From: Anniella stebbinsi
Taxonomy: Eukaryota; Chordata; Lepidosauria; Squamata; Anniellidae
Direction of reading: 5' to 3'
NCBI GenBank assembly: GCA_029215795.1
Contig: JARDYH010000006.1
Coordinates: 28,287,501 to 28,351,500, forward strand
Length of the DNA stretch: 64,000 nt
This document shows positions 10,037 to 23,320 of this stretch, in pieces. A model generated the notes under the pieces. The model saw nothing but the letters and a program-made list of their open reading frames with translations, was not told the DNA's origin and ran no database searches. The position numbers were made by a program, and so were the translations under genes. Position 1 is the stretch's first letter, and the number at the start of each line of letters is the position of its first letter.

Positions 10037-12379
10037 AGTGTTTTCTTTTCCAAAGCTAGTGAATTCTTTTTATTGCCTTACTACAATGAATGGTACATTC
10101 ATAACTAGAGGAAGATTTGCTGCAGAAACAAATCCTGGATATGATCCAGTCAAAGTTCAATGCATTTAGTTGCCCTTAATTTCAATGGGAAAGTGAAACA
10201 TGTGATTATAGTTCCCACCCTTTCTTTCTATCTGACTGTCTTTCTTTCTGCTCACAGCCAACTTATCTTACTTGGAGCTTAAGAACATTGTCATTTAGAT
10301 CATCTGATGAGCAGTCTCTTCTATCCAGCACTGGCCAGCTAAAGAAATAACAGCCCATTTTGCGTGTCTAATATAGTGACACAAAGATAAATAATGTGGT
10401 GAAAGACATATTGTGGAATTACCAAAATGTGCAGGAATAGGAGGGGATAGATCACAAGCATCCCAGTTTTTACTAAATTTAGGATGGCTGGCTATGGAAA
10501 GGAAATAGCTTTCACAAAAAATAATGTGAAGCATTGGCCAAGATTTTGATGATGACAAAAAATAGCATTCTAAAAGATGTAGAATGGGATGTCTGACTAA
10601 CTTTTTGTGTTTTATAATAGAGCCAGCAATAAAAAAGCATTTGAAGGAATCTGATATAAATGTATCAGGACTTTGAAAAGCCTGTTCATACATCACATGA
10701 ATAACCCACATATAGTCAGGAAAGTCAGATAAAATTGCATAAATCTAATCCACAGTCCAGAACTCTATATGCACATACAGATCTCCTTTGCGAGGCGGCT
10801 TTCCATTTACTTCAATGGAGGGTGAAGCATCATACTGACATACTTATGTACAAATGGAGCTTCCCTGATCCTATCTTTGGTGAATAAAGGGAAACCTAGA
10901 TAGGAGAGCTCCATCAAATATGCTTCATGCAACATTGCTAGATTGAAGCAACTGACCACATCAGAGGAGAATGACTGAACATCATTTGGGACTTCATTGG
11001 TTCTGCACCCTTGTCTTTCTCAGAATTAAGATCTCTAATCAAAAGGGGGCAATTAAATGTACAATAAATTGAATTTATGACAATACTTAAAGTGAGCATA
11101 GCGAAGCTTTCATTTGGGGAAGGTATCTGGAACGTGGATTGCAAATATTGATATATATTTTGTTCTCAGTAGTAACTTTTCTGAGTTCAGAATTGGTTTC
11201 TAGGGACTATATTGAAAAGATCAATGGAGAAAGAGAATGAAGGTGCAAGCCTATGTATGTTCAAAGAGAAAAAGTCCTCCAACTCCCAGGATTCCCCAGC
11301 CAGCATGTAGGACTTTTTCCTAAGGATTTTGCCCTAAGAGGCTTTGCAATAATTTAAAGGCTCATCAGACAAGCGTTTTATCGCACGCTCGCTACTGCCC
11401 ACTTACGGATATGTGCATGTCCTTTAGATGATGCCATCCGTCTCCTGCGTGCCTCCCGCTCCTTCCACTCATTTTTCCGTAGCAAAATAGACCCTTTTAA
11501 TCCAGTTTTTTAAAAAAAACAATGGAATGTGGCACAATCTTCTGCTGTGTGCAGGAAAAGCAGTGCAATAAAAACACCCCCTTAATGGGCCACGTGATCT
11601 TTGTTTACTTCCGGGCAGAAAGAGAAAGTAATGAGGGACAAAAACTAGGGTGGAGAAGCGATGGTAAGGAAACACAATTTCCCCCCCCCCCCCGTGTGAT
11701 GACACTCTTAGCCTCTCTCTTCATAGTTACTTTCTTTTGTGCTTGTTGTCATAAGCAGCTTGTAATGAACAAGTCAGTGTGGTGTGAGCATAGTAGAATG
11801 AATGAAACCAGAGGCTTTTCCAGGAGAATTTTTAAAGGGTTTAATAGCCAGTTAGAGCTTAGCTACATTTAAACATTAATGCTTTAGTTCAGAGCCATAT
11901 GTGCACTAAGTTGTGCCTATAATATTATGCATGAGGACTGTTTCATTCAGTTCAATGAAGGGGGCAGCTACATATGGGAGTTACTCTGTCATTCTCAAAT
12001 CCTCTTTGGCTATTTTTGGCTTTGGCTGTGCTGATACTCCCTAAAATGAATTTTAAAAAATATAAACAAAATGGCACTCCATAGCTGATACGGAGCACTA
12101 AAGCAGACAAATTTAGCTTATTTGCAAACTAAATGTGCCCATTTTAGTGCTCTGTAGCTACTAAGAAGTGCTAAAATTGTCAAATTTAGCATGAAAACAA
12201 ACTACATTTGTCCATTTTGGCCTACTAAGTGCTATGGAATGGCTCGACACCAAATTTCAATAGCAAACCAGCATTCTTTTATTGTTTTCCCCTCCCTTTC
12301 AGAGTGCCCTGAGAGGGAGGCATCTGAGAGGCAAAAATGCCCCCCAGACCTCCTGTCATTGCCCACCCCTGTTCTGCCC
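10037..12379. other. Unassigned AT-rich DNA
   Basis: No gene is supported. A 138-codon minus-strand frame (10295-10711) has no recognisable domain. Around 12060-12240 there are short inverted blocks (GCACTAAAG.../...TTTAGTGCTC, CAAATTTAGC) that may be an old palindromic element. A C run of about 15 lies near 11682-11696. Confidence 0.35.
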
Positions 12380-12387
12380 TGTATAAG

Positions 12388-13184
12388 TAGGGTGACCAGA
12401 TTTTAAAAATCAAAATCCTGGTCCCCCCCGCCCCCCCCCACCCAAAACAACAACCCCCCACCAAGCCACCCCCCCAAAAAAACCAGCCTGGACCTACCGC
12501 CGGGTTCCTCCGCCGCCCGCGCCGGGTGCTCCGTCGCCCGCGCGGCCACGCGGGGTCCTCCTTCGCCACCCGCGCGGCCGCGCAGGGTCCTCCTTCGCCG
12601 CCCGCGCGGCCGTGCTGGGTCCTCCGTCGCCGCCCACGCGGAAGAGGCGGGAGAGGGCCGGATCCGGAAGTGACGTAACTGGCCCTCTCCCATCTCTTCC
12701 GCGCGGCCTCTGGCCTTTCTGGGGCTCGTCGCAATGGCGACGAGCCCCGAGGAGCCCGGACGCCCGCGCGGAAGAGGTGGGCGTCCGGGCTCCTCAGGGT
12801 TCATCGCCATCGCGATGAGCCCCAAGGAGGCCAGAGGCCGCGCGGAAGAGGCGGGAGAGGGCTGGTTACGTCACTTCCGGATCCAGCCCTTTCCTGCCTC
12901 TTCCGCGCGGCCTCTGGCCTTACGAGCCCGGCAGCGGCGGCGAAGGCGGCAGAGGAGCCCGGGAAGCGGCCGCCCCAGCAGGTAAGTACCCCCCTTCGTG
13001 CTTACCTGCTGGGGGGGCCGCTTCCCGGGCTCCTCCGCCACTGGGTCTACCGCCGCTCCTTGCTTGCTGCCACCGCCGCGTGACCCCCCGCCACCCCGGT
13101 TTGCCCCCCTGCCCCCCAGTTGGGCCGGTTTGCCCCTGGATTCCCGGTTAGGACCGGGAAATCCCGAGCCACCTGGTCAGCCTA
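12388..13184. mobile_element. GC-rich non-autonomous hAT element, 797 bp
   Basis: It begins TAGGGTGACCAGATTTT and ends CACCTGGTCAGCCTA. Perfect 8-bp duplications TGTATAAG flank it (12380-12387, 13185-13192). The CpG-dense interior has about three 33-bp tandem units near 12530-12640 (CCGCGCGGCC...GGGTCCTCC) and inverted blocks around GAGCCCGGACGCCCGCGCGG. Long open frames on both strands are low-complexity Arg/Pro/Gly and are not genes. Its ends match the 320-bp MITEs. Confidence 0.88.
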
Positions 13185-13192
13185 TGTATAAG

Positions 13193-16100
13193 TCTTCTGT
13201 CATCAGAATTGGCCTGACCTCCCTGCACACAGGAAGAGAGGGGGAGGGAAGTGCCAACAGAGGATCTAGATCATGGGTGTAACTGGTCTGGAGGGGCCAT
13301 TGTGAGGTGGTGATGCTGCACCAACCATAATGCCTGCTGCTGCCAGGCCAAATATATAATACAGCAAGAAACGTGGACGGCTAGTAAAGTCGTAAAAAAA
13401 AAAAAAAGCAGGACTGTATATTAGATTAAATAGAGCAAAAATTAGAATTGGGTATGTATAGAGAAAGGCCTTGAATGGTAACATATTATTTGGACAATTC
13501 TCAATCCTCCCATTGGTTTTAATGGAACTGCTTTATACCCAAAGCTGTAAGCAACCCAGTCCACAAGTAAGCTAAGCTGGGTTTCAAATGACTTAGTCAG
13601 TGAAACTAAGCTGGCTCAAGTTCAGGTATCAGGCTTGTTGATGTGTGTATATTAAATTCCCAATTTAAATCGCAACATACATTTACTTCATAATCCACTC
13701 CTCTGCAAATTGCCTTGCATTTTTTTTTAAAAAAAGTATGAAGTGAGATGGTGGTGGTTGGGATTACTGCAGTAAATTATTATGAGTTAAAAACTCACAT
13801 TGCATTCTGAACGCCATAAAACGTACATTAAATCTGTGATTTTCATACCAGTAAATAGTTCTTATATCACAAAATAACGATTTTTTGTTCAGGCTCTGAA
13901 AGAAGAAATTAAAAAATATATGTGCACATATAAACATAAATGTACAATTTTGTTCTTACAATAAGGTCACATTATGCTATAAAACAATTTAATATAAAAA
14001 TTCAACCCTGTCCCCATTTTTAGCAATTAATGCTGAGTTTGATGCAGCCAGAGAAGTACCCCTGCATCACACTGAAAGCAGTAAAATATTATTTTCCTTC
14101 CTACCTCTTGCTAATTATTTTCCAGTAACAGAAATATAGTAATAGGGTCTTGCATTTGCCAAATAAATAAAAGTACAAGGTATGATTTGTATGAGGCCAG
14201 CAGACTTAGGAGCACCTGCATCTAGCATTACCCAATGTTCCAGAAAAAACAATCGACCCTTCCTTAAGAATCATTATATTCATTACAACTGCTGTATTTG
14301 ACTTACCTTAAGAGGCTGCCTCCTCCTATGTCCCATTGAGAGCTCTAAGAACAAACACACTTGTTGAGCATGCTGCATGGAAAGCTATTCCCAGTGGTGA
14401 TCCAGGTTAAACACAGAAAGAGGTAGCATTTTGGTATTATGTGTTTTACCTTTTATCCTTTTAAGGTAAACAGGCTCTTAGAACAGGCGATACCATAGAG
14501 AGAATTGAGGGGGGGACAGAACATACTCCATCTTCTATGTTTCAGCCCACATGCGATTATGTCTCTGGAACACCTGTATCTCTGTCAAAGTTGCAGGTAT
14601 ATAGACACCAAACGAATATCATAATAAATGAAAAGAGCCTATGCAGCTAGTATGCAGGACAAAGGCACACAAATATCTTTGCTTTTTTTTAAAAAAAAGG
14701 CTTAATTGTTCTCTATCTGATAACATTGTTATTGCTGCTATGAGGTATACAAAAAGATGAATCATAACAATTGCCTTTAAAATACAATTTACAATTTACA
14801 GTTGTTCACAATTTAGCCTTGAACATATCCCAGAGCAGGCCTTTGGACCTAGCTGAATCTGTAATACACTGAAATCCCTCCCTCCACCCTGCCTTAAAAT
14901 TGAGGTCTGAAGCTGAACCTCTGATTAAAACTGGGTCTTTAGAAATGTAAATAAATAAAATGTATACTGTGTGATTCAAAGAAACTACACTCACACAGAG
15001 GAGATACAGGCAACCAGGAAGGTTGCCCAGATTACTTAGTTCCCTTCTTACACTTACATTGCTTCTTCCTGAGAACTAGCCACACTGGTGTAGGAAGGAG
15101 ACACATTGCCCGATCTACATGCGATCCTATGTATGTAGACAGAAAAAATGCCTTCAACTCCCAGCATGCCTTAGCCTTAGTTGTAGGAGATTTTTCTGTC
15201 TAAAGATGCATAGGATTCTACCCTCAGTACCTTTAGATAAACATTACCAGAGATATATAGGACTGGACAATGAAACATACATGTATCAAGCCAAGGAAAA
15301 CTCCCATCTCCGTATGCAGACTCTCCACAAGTTATGCATACACCCCACCTGGAAAACTCACAGTGCCAGCCGGTGCTGTTGTCTTGTGCCAGATATAGTT
15401 TATGCCAGTGCAACATCATTTACATTCACGGTAGTAGTGCAGTGTGGGATACAGCCCCGTAAGAACTGTTGCCCATCAACAGTTGGCACCTGTACAGCAG
15501 GCTGAGCAGGGACGCACGCACACACATCTCCTGGTCAATGTCTTCCACACTATGATTATGTGTGCTGCATTTCCATGTCCATTCTAATAATTATTTCTAA
15601 ATTTGCATATATACATATAAATTAACACATGCAAATTTGAAGCAAATTGCTGTCCTCTTTTTTGTGCACGATACATTTCCCTTTGGGTGTGATTCATAAG
15701 TGGACAACCTGCCACTCTACCCTTTTTGCCTCATAAGAAGGTGGGATGGACATTGCAGGATGCATTTTCACGCTTGGGTTGTGGTAACTGGGCAAGGAGC
15801 TCTATGATGAACTTGCTTCCTTGCTGAAGCTGCTTCAGTTTTGCCTTGTGTGGGGTGGGGTAAGTAGGGAACAAGGGTCTGGTGACTGGTCAAGAGAACT
15901 TAGCAATAGGTTCATCTGTCACACACACACCCTTTCTGCCCCCCCCCAGACTCGTGGACCCCCAACCAAGTACTCACAAGACCCCGGTTAGTGCTCAGCA
16001 GCCACCCGCCACTCACCAAATTTGTGCCTGCTGCGGAGAGCTCAGGTAAGTTCGCCCACCCCTAATTGTTGCTGGGAAAATTCATTTCCACCCCAACTAC

Positions 16101-17908
16101 TGTGAGAATTGCAGTTAAGCTCAGAGGAACAGGGAAGTCTGAAGGAGTGGCAGATGGCATCAGCATCTCTGCTAATCAAAACCTGCCAGGGCTCAGTCCC
16201 TGCAAGCACTGGGGAGCTCTTTTGGAGCTCTGACTGGTTCCGACTGAAACCCAGAATGGCTTTGCTGCCCCACTGACATCGGCCCCATCTGCCTCCATTG
16301 CCCGCAAGGCCTGACTCCACTGCACAACTTCTGTCACAGGAACAAGATCGTCTCAGAATGACTTTGGGCCTACCTGAAACCAAATGAAAAATGTCATGTG
16401 TTTTCTGCAGGCTCCCAGAAGTCAGCTCTAAACAAACTCCCAGGAGACCAGTCAGTCAACCAAACCATTCTGAGTTTCCACAACAGATGCCTCCTTTTTC
16501 ATGTTACCTGTTTGGCCGCACCTAAGCATAATATTCTGGCAGACAAGAAAACCACATTCAAATAAGGCCAACTTTCAGGAGCGTTTATGTAGAACTTGAT
16601 GCTTTAAGTAGCCATTCCACTCACAGGAGGATGCTAGTTGCATAAACAACATGCCCACTATGCATTCACTGTGTTTATTTACAGTACTGCCACTATTGCC
16701 ATGGGAATTTCTTTTTCAACCTTTTCCTCACTAGGGAAATGATTTGATTTGTGCTAAAACCACAGTTCACATTTCCCTCTCTTCCATTACCTGTTCCCCC
16801 TGTGTTTCCCTCCTCCAAACCCACAGCGTATTATCAAGGAGTCACCTATCTAGCCACGCAATATCAGGCATCAGCCAAACATAAGATATAAAATATCTGA
16901 CATGCTGAGAATCTATAGACAAAACAAAATGGGCTGAGGAAAATATTAATTAACTGGCTTGTTGTTTTTCTTTTCTGTTCCTCCCCCTTTCAATTACCAT
17001 TCATCATTCCAAACACTGACCTAATAATGATCTGTTTTAACAAATATACCAGATGCCTAAATGAGAGGGACATATTAAACTTACTTGTACTGGGTCAGAT
17101 ACTGGTCCATCTAGCGGTGTATCCAGTGGTGTTGTGAAGCCAAGGCTTGTAGGGATGCATCCTCAGCACTTTTTCATTAGCAGGAACAGAGGTTGTCATC
17201 TGCCATCCCACTCAGAATGTCTTGTTTCCTCTCATCTCAGCTGTAATCTCGGAGCAGCAGAGTGGAAATGAATTTTCCCAGCAACAATGTATGATTTCCT
17301 ATTGTAATGCAAAGTATTTGCGGGAGGGGGTGGTGGCCTGGTCTTGAATGGACAATTAAGACCCAATAGTGTTACAAAATACCTGCTCATAGCAGAAGAA
17401 AACTCCTGGAACTGGCTTGTTGATATGGATCAACACAGCTGCTAGTAACTTTGGTCTCTCTTTTGGGAGAACCAGCCTCAAGGGTTGAAAAAATCAAAGG
17501 TAGAAAATTCAAGTGACAAACATCATTCCTGTACCGTGAATTAGCTAACCGTAACTGACAGTGACTGTACAGGTCCTTTTCAAGCACTACTAACTTTTTA
17601 AACTGGAGATACCACAGATTGAACATGGGGCATTCTGCATGGAAAGTATGTGCACCCTGAAATATGTCACCCTCTAAGAGTCAGAGTAGAAGAGGGACTC
17701 TACCAATAAGATTCTCAACCAGTGATGTAGCAGAGGGGAAACAGGGGAGCACAGCCCCAGGCCATTTTCTTTTTCAGAACAAGAGTGATGATATCACCTG
17801 CCCCAAGGCACCAAGGGGAATTGATGCGCTTTCTTTGCTCTGGCAAGTGAATGAGGCGATAACGAGGCTTTCAATTTTTGTTTCAGTTTGTGACAGTTTA
17901 GGACAGAG
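13193..17908. other. Unassigned, mostly AT-rich DNA
   Basis: No gene is supported. Features seen are an A run at 13396-13409, T/A junction runs at 13719-13735 and 14683-14698, a short CA tract near 15922, and a probable SINE 3' remnant near 17095-17120 (GGGTCAGATACTGGTCCATC). Confidence 0.35.
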
Positions 17909-17911
17909 GAA

Positions 17912-18133
17912 GGTCACATCTACACCAAGCAGGATATAGTGGTATGAAAGCAGTATATAAAAGGCAGAAGCCACAGTACTGCTTTATAGCGGTATTGAAG
18001 TGCACTGACAACTCTTAGGGCCCATCAACACATGCCATATACCGCTATATCCTGCTTGGTGTGGCTCCTGCCTTTTATGTACCACTTTCATACCACTATA
18101 TCTTGCTAGGTGTAGATATGGCTGAAGTCAGAG
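17912..18133. mobile_element. PIF/Harbinger-type MITE
   Basis: The ends GGTCACATCTACACCAAGCA and GGTGTAGATATGGCT are imperfect inverses. GAA flanks both sides (17909-17911, 18134-18136). Arms contain GATATAGTGGTATGAAAGCA and its inverse, closely related to the element at 5680-6016. Confidence 0.75.
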
Positions 18134-18247
18134 AATGAGGAAAATAAACAAGTAGGGGCTGCATACTTCTTTCATTTTCTTTGATGGAGTCCCTACTTCA
18201 TCCTAGCAGTAAAAGTTAACACTTCATCTCCATTTCTATTTAAAACA

Positions 18248-18533
18248 TGGGGTGGGCAACACATGGCCCATTGGCTGCATGTGGCCCCTGTATCCCCAGT
18301 GGGTCCTGCACTCCCCCATAACCCCCCTGCATTGGCTGCTGCTGAAATTTGGTGGCAAATCGCTATAGACAAATTGATGTTTTCAAGCTAAATTTGGCCT
18401 CTTTACTGGTAAACTAACAATTTCGTTTCTCTTTTTTGCCATGGCAGTGGAGGCAAGAAAGCAGCCCCGGGGGAGGGGGAGATACCAGGGGGACAGGATT
18501 GGCCCTTGGACTGCCTGAAGTTGCCCATCCCTG
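18248..18533. mobile_element. Old palindromic DNA element (GGGGTGGGCAAC ends)
   Basis: It begins GGGGTGGGCAACACATGGCC and ends GAAGTTGCCCATCCCTGAT, imperfect inverses of the type seen in hAT MITEs. Similar left ends occur near 40283 and 57689. The target duplication is not clear. Confidence 0.5.
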
Positions 18534-20573
18534 ATTTCAAAGTTAAAGGTTGCTTTTCAACTGGCTGAAGATCTCTGTTAAAACTCAGTGTGTTAATGCT
18601 TTTTACAAGTGAACCTATTCAGACAGAAGTAATGAAGTTCAACAGAGCTTCCTCCCAGGTAACTAAGCATAGAATTGCAGTTATGCACTTCATTTCTCAC
18701 ATGGGGAATGGGAATCATGAGTGAAGCCAGCTGTGCACTTGGCTGGTGTTTGCAAGAACTCCTTTAAAGTTTAAAGCATTCTGAGGCAAGGGTTGCAAAG
18801 TAGTCTACAAGCTACAGATCTGATACATTTGCTAATAATGTGTGTGATTTGTTTCTTCACTGTCCCAGCTGCAGGCACATCAAAAAGACAACAGATTGAT
18901 TTAATTTGCAAGCAGATTCATAAGAACGGGAGCATCTACTGGTATGCAAATGTTATACATCCATGTCCCTAACGGACTAGTAACATAGCAGAACATAGTA
19001 ACATATGTCAAGGAGAAAAATCAGCATAGATGATTTCACAATATACTGTAAAAGCTGCATGAATAAGAATCTGGGGAACTGAATATGACAACTAGGCACA
19101 ATCCACCTGCCTAAAATGGTCAATACATCTTGCAAATGGCACATCAACATGTTTTTGTCTTTCAATCCCTACATATGGTTATTTTGAACTTGGATGAGAT
19201 CCTCCAACAACAACAACAACAACAAGGCAGATGGAATCAATACTTTTTGGCAAGGCTACTGACTAAAGAACCTGACAATGGTACACAAATGAGAAAAGAT
19301 TGGCATTGCCTCAGAATATGCCTGGCTGGCCAAATTCATTCTTTTCCAGGACACTGCTGCTACTTGATGTCCCATCCTGACCATGACTGGGTGCCCAGAG
19401 ATGTCTGAGTAGCTTAATCATCCAGCTAATATCAGGCTAGAGTTGCAAAACCACGGACAGCTCCAAGCAAACAACTTACTCTGACCAGGTTTGCTGTGCA
19501 ACTGAGGCCTTTTATCCCACTTGAGCAAGGCAATCCCTCCCAGGCTCCACCCCTCTTCCCGAAGAGTGGTGAGTCTTAAAGTGGTAGACCTCTGGTCTGG
19601 ATTTTAGCATTCCATCACCTCTCATTCAGCTCTCAACTATGTGCCTTGCCTGCATTGCTGAGCAGGCACTAGGGAACATGAGGCACTTGGTGTAAAGGGG
19701 GCAGCTTCCTCAAGGGAATTTGATTTAGGTGATTCTTGCTCCAGAACTCCCAATTTGTACAAATTCATAATATTATCTTGTATAAGAAGGTGATATTATG
19801 TTTAGATATTGTGCATCCATAAAGCAAAGGATTACGTTCAGTTAAAATCTTGAGCCTGTGGCCTTTTATACCAGTCATGCTTTATTGTTTGACCGATTGG
19901 GTTGCATAGGTGCAAATTCAAACTCAGATTATACCATCAATTTAATAAAAGAGGGACTGGCTGAGGCAGTTTTGGCGACAGGTGATATTCTAAGGCTCAG
20001 TGCTCAAGTTCAACATCAAGAATTTTCCTGATCCAACTTGTTCCTCCTCAGCATCTGAGTTCTGGATGCTGCTCAGGGTCAGAATAATGGGAATGGAATA
20101 TAAGGATACATATTCAGAATCTAAGAGCACACCTGAGCTATAGATCTGAGTCTTAAGGGGGAAGTGCAGCACCATGCAACGGACTGTATCATCTGTGCTT
20201 GGCCAGATGGGTTCCCAGTTTACAGAACTTCCTTCTTAACTGTATTAAGTTTCAGCTTTTCACCTTCATTCATCCACTCCATCACTGGCTTCAAGTTCCA
20301 GTTCCAAACTTCCACTGTCTCCTTAGGATTTGATGAAAAGTATAGAAGTGAGTGTCATCTGCATGTCGAGGGGAGCATACTAGAAAACCTTCCCCATGGT
20401 TTCAGGTAGCTTTTAAACAGCAGAATCATCCCTTGCAGCACCCCACAAACCAACAGTGACAGAGTGAATAACCCAGCACCTCCTTCTGAAATCCACTTAT
20501 CAAGAAGGCTCATGATTACTCCAAACAGTGCCTCTGGTCCCACCTAGCAAGGTGATGCAAAAGGATGCCATAG
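18534..20573. other. Unassigned DNA
   Basis: No gene or bordered repeat is supported. There is a short CAA microsatellite at 19207-19225. Confidence 0.35.
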
Positions 20574-20581
20574 CTCATAGT

Positions 20582-20901
20582 TAGGGTGACCAGATAAAAT
20601 CCAGGTCAGGGCTCATATAACTTTAACAGTTGTAGAGAAAAGGGAATTTCAGCTGGTGTCATTTGTATGCAATTAGTTCCTGGTGAAATTCCCTCTTCAT
20701 CACAACAGTTAAAGTTGCAGGGCCCCTGCCTTCTTTTGTATATGGTCACTCTAGTATAGTGCATGCACCTTTAACTATTGTGATGAAGAGGGAATTTCAC
20801 CAGGAACTAATTGCATACAAATGACACTGGCTGAAATTCCCTTTTCTCTACAACTGTTAAAGTTACATGAGTCCTGACCTGGATTTTATCTGGTCACCCT
20901 A
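20582..20901. mobile_element. 320-bp long-hairpin MITE, copy 2
   Basis: It begins TAGGGTGACCAGATAAAATC and ends with its inverse. Apart from the terminal 25 or so bases, the interior matches copy 1 (1955-2274) closely, in the same orientation and at the same length. The flanks CTCATAGT and CTGATACC agree at only 5 of 8 bases. Confidence 0.8.
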
Positions 20902-21536
20902 CTGATACCCCTGAAAGTTTCAGGAGAACCAATAGAACTCCCCTTGTCTGTTTTCCTCATGGGTCAGATCAACCAGGAGAACCAAGGTAGACGCCATCTC
21001 AAAATCAGGCTGGAAACCAGACTGAAAAAGATCTAGTCATTATAACAAGAATTTTATTGCACAGTGTATTTCTCATAGCAGCTACTGGAGATCTTGGGTG
21101 GAAGAGTGAGAGAGAGAAAGAGAGTGAGCTTCTTGAAGAGGCTGGTACTAAAACAAAATGCATAATAAGAGAATGGACATAAGCACTGTGGGCCACTATG
21201 TTTCATTCCATCTGTTGGGTCCCTTGTCCCTTGTCACCCTGGCTTTCCTCAACTGATTGATCAGTTTATGTAGACAGAAGACGAATTCTGTCTACATAAA
21301 CCAATCCTCCACACAAAATATTTGATTTTGCATAATCCCCATGGTGCAGACAACCTCATCTGTGCAAACAGGATGCTTACGGATATAGTTAGTTGCAATT
21401 CCTGTAATCCTGCTGGCACTTTTTACAGCTACTGTGTCCATGGGAATTTTTGCTAGCAATCACCAGGTATATATACCATAGGTGGGATGTCATCAGAGAA
21501 AAAAAGAGGTTGCAAACCTGTAGTTTCCCTAGGTGG
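20902..21536. other. Unassigned DNA
   Basis: No gene is supported. A short imperfect inverted repeat around TCAGTTTATGTAGACAGAAG at 21260-21305 could be a small hairpin. Confidence 0.35.
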
Positions 21537-21577
21537 GAAGGAAGGAAGGAAGGAAGGAAGGAAGGAAGGAAGGAAGG
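21536..21577. repeat. (GGAA)n microsatellite
   Basis: About ten GGAA units directly before a LINE tail. Confidence 0.9.
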
Positions 21578-21642
21578 AGAAAAGAAGTTTACTATAGTCT
21601 TTCTTAATACCACAAAGCTTGACATTTCCTATACATGCAAGA

Positions 21643-23320
21643 AATAATACTAATACTACTAATATTTCTTTCTTACCCACCTCTCCATTTGGATCAAGGT
21701 GGGGAACAACAGTAAATATAAAATATGATAAAATACATAAAAGTGGTTAAAAACATGGTGCACATTATTAAAATAGTAATAAAACATCATAAAAACATCC
21801 TAAAACATTCTAAAATTCCACTGGGCATGCCTGCCGGAAGAGACCAGTCTTTATAGCTTTCTTAAATTCTAAAAGACTGTCGAAGAGTCTTCTCTGGCAG
21901 GTCATTCCACAGTCTGGGAGCGGCAGAAGAAAAGGTCCTCTGGGTAACAGTTGTCAGCCTAGACTTGGCCACTGTAGTAAGTTCTTCTCAGAGGACCTGA
22001 GCGTGCGGAGCAGACTGTATGGGAGAAGGCGATCCCGCAGGTAACCTGGACCCAACCCATGTAGGACTTTAAAGGTAATAACCAACACTTTATACTTCAC
22101 CTGGAAACTGATTGGCAGCCAATGAAGTGATTTTAAAATTACTGTAATGTGGTCACCCCTAGGTGTACCGGTGACCAACCTGGCTGCCATATTTTGAACT
22201 AGTTGAAGTTTCCAGACTAGGCACAGAGGTAGCCCTATGTACAGAGCATTGCAGAAGTCGAGCATCGAAGTTACCAGCATGTGCACTACCATCTTCAGGT
22301 CTTTCAACTCTAGGAAGGGACGCAGCTGGTGTATCAACTGAAGCTGATAGTAGGCACTCCTGGCCTTCACATCTATCTGGTCTTCATTTGGAGCGATGGA
22401 TCCAGGAGCACCCCCAAGCTGCGAACACAGCCTTTCAGAGGGAGTGAAACCCCATCCAGAACTGGTTGACACACCCCAAACCCAGGTTGTTGCCTTTGAC
22501 AGCAAGCACCTCCGTCTTGTCTCGATTCAGATTCAGTTTGTTTTTCCTCATCCAGCCCATTATCGCCTCCAAGCATTCATTCAGAGGAGACACACTATCC
22601 TTAGCTGATGCTGTTATCAAAGGCATAGAGAAATATTTGGGTTTCATCAGCATACTGATAGCACCCCACCCCATACCTCCAGATGGTCTCTCCCAATGGT
22701 TTCATATAAGGATGGCACCTTGTGGTACACCACACTGTAGCTCCTTCTTTGCAGAGCAGCTATCCCCAAGCATCACCATCTGGAACCTGCCCGAGAGGTA
22801 GGACTGGAACCACTGAAGCACAGTGCCCCCGATTCCCAATCCCCTCAGGTGTTCCAGAAGGATACCATGGTCAATGGTATCAAAAGCCACTGAGAGGTCC
22901 AGAAGTACCAACATGGAGTACAAAAGTACCAACAGAAGTACCAACAAACCAGAAAATGGTCTGTCCATGACAATGCGGAGGTATTTGTTACCTCCGCCCA
23001 CAGATCTGTCTGTTTGGAACTGAAAACAGCATCGAGGGTGTGACCTGCTGAATGTGTAGGTCCAGAGACCAATTGGGATAGGCCCATGTTTGTCATGGAT
23101 GCTATGAACTCCTGAGCTGCACCTGACAAACTGGCCTCGAATGGGATATTGAAGTCAACCAGGACCAAAAGCCTGGGGGACTCCAACACCAGCTCTGAGA
23201 CCAGTTCCGTGAGCTCAGCCAGGGAGTATGATAGGTAGCGGGGTGGCCGGTACGCTAACAGAATCCCTAGTCTATCCCTGGTCTTCAGACTCAGGTACAC
23301 ACACTCAATGTGATTCAATT
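21643..23320 (-). mobile_element. CR1/L2-clade LINE remnant with endonuclease and RT pieces
   Basis: Read on the minus strand, 23318-22845 encodes the end of an AP endonuclease (LVLVDFN, GPTHSAGHTLDAVF, then LSWTDHF). 23001-22702 encodes RT motifs (DLSVAFDTIDH, CGVPQGAIL), 22674-22435 continues RT (NKLNLNRDKTEVL), and 22505-21954 encodes the C-terminal part (FCNALYIGLP, KLQLVQNMAARL). The frames shift several times. The RT catalytic motif near 22643-22655 reads YADE instead of YADD. The endonuclease runs almost straight into RT, so an internal stretch is missing. The 3' end is a GGTGGGTAAGAAAG motif with an ATT-rich tail. It is 5'-truncated and dead. Confidence 0.85.

Noticed and set aside
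12279..12985. Long Arg/Pro/Gly-rich frames on both strands, suggesting a CpG-island first exon
   Set aside because: The block lies exactly between hAT ends with perfect 8-bp duplications, so it is transposon DNA with tandem GC-rich units.
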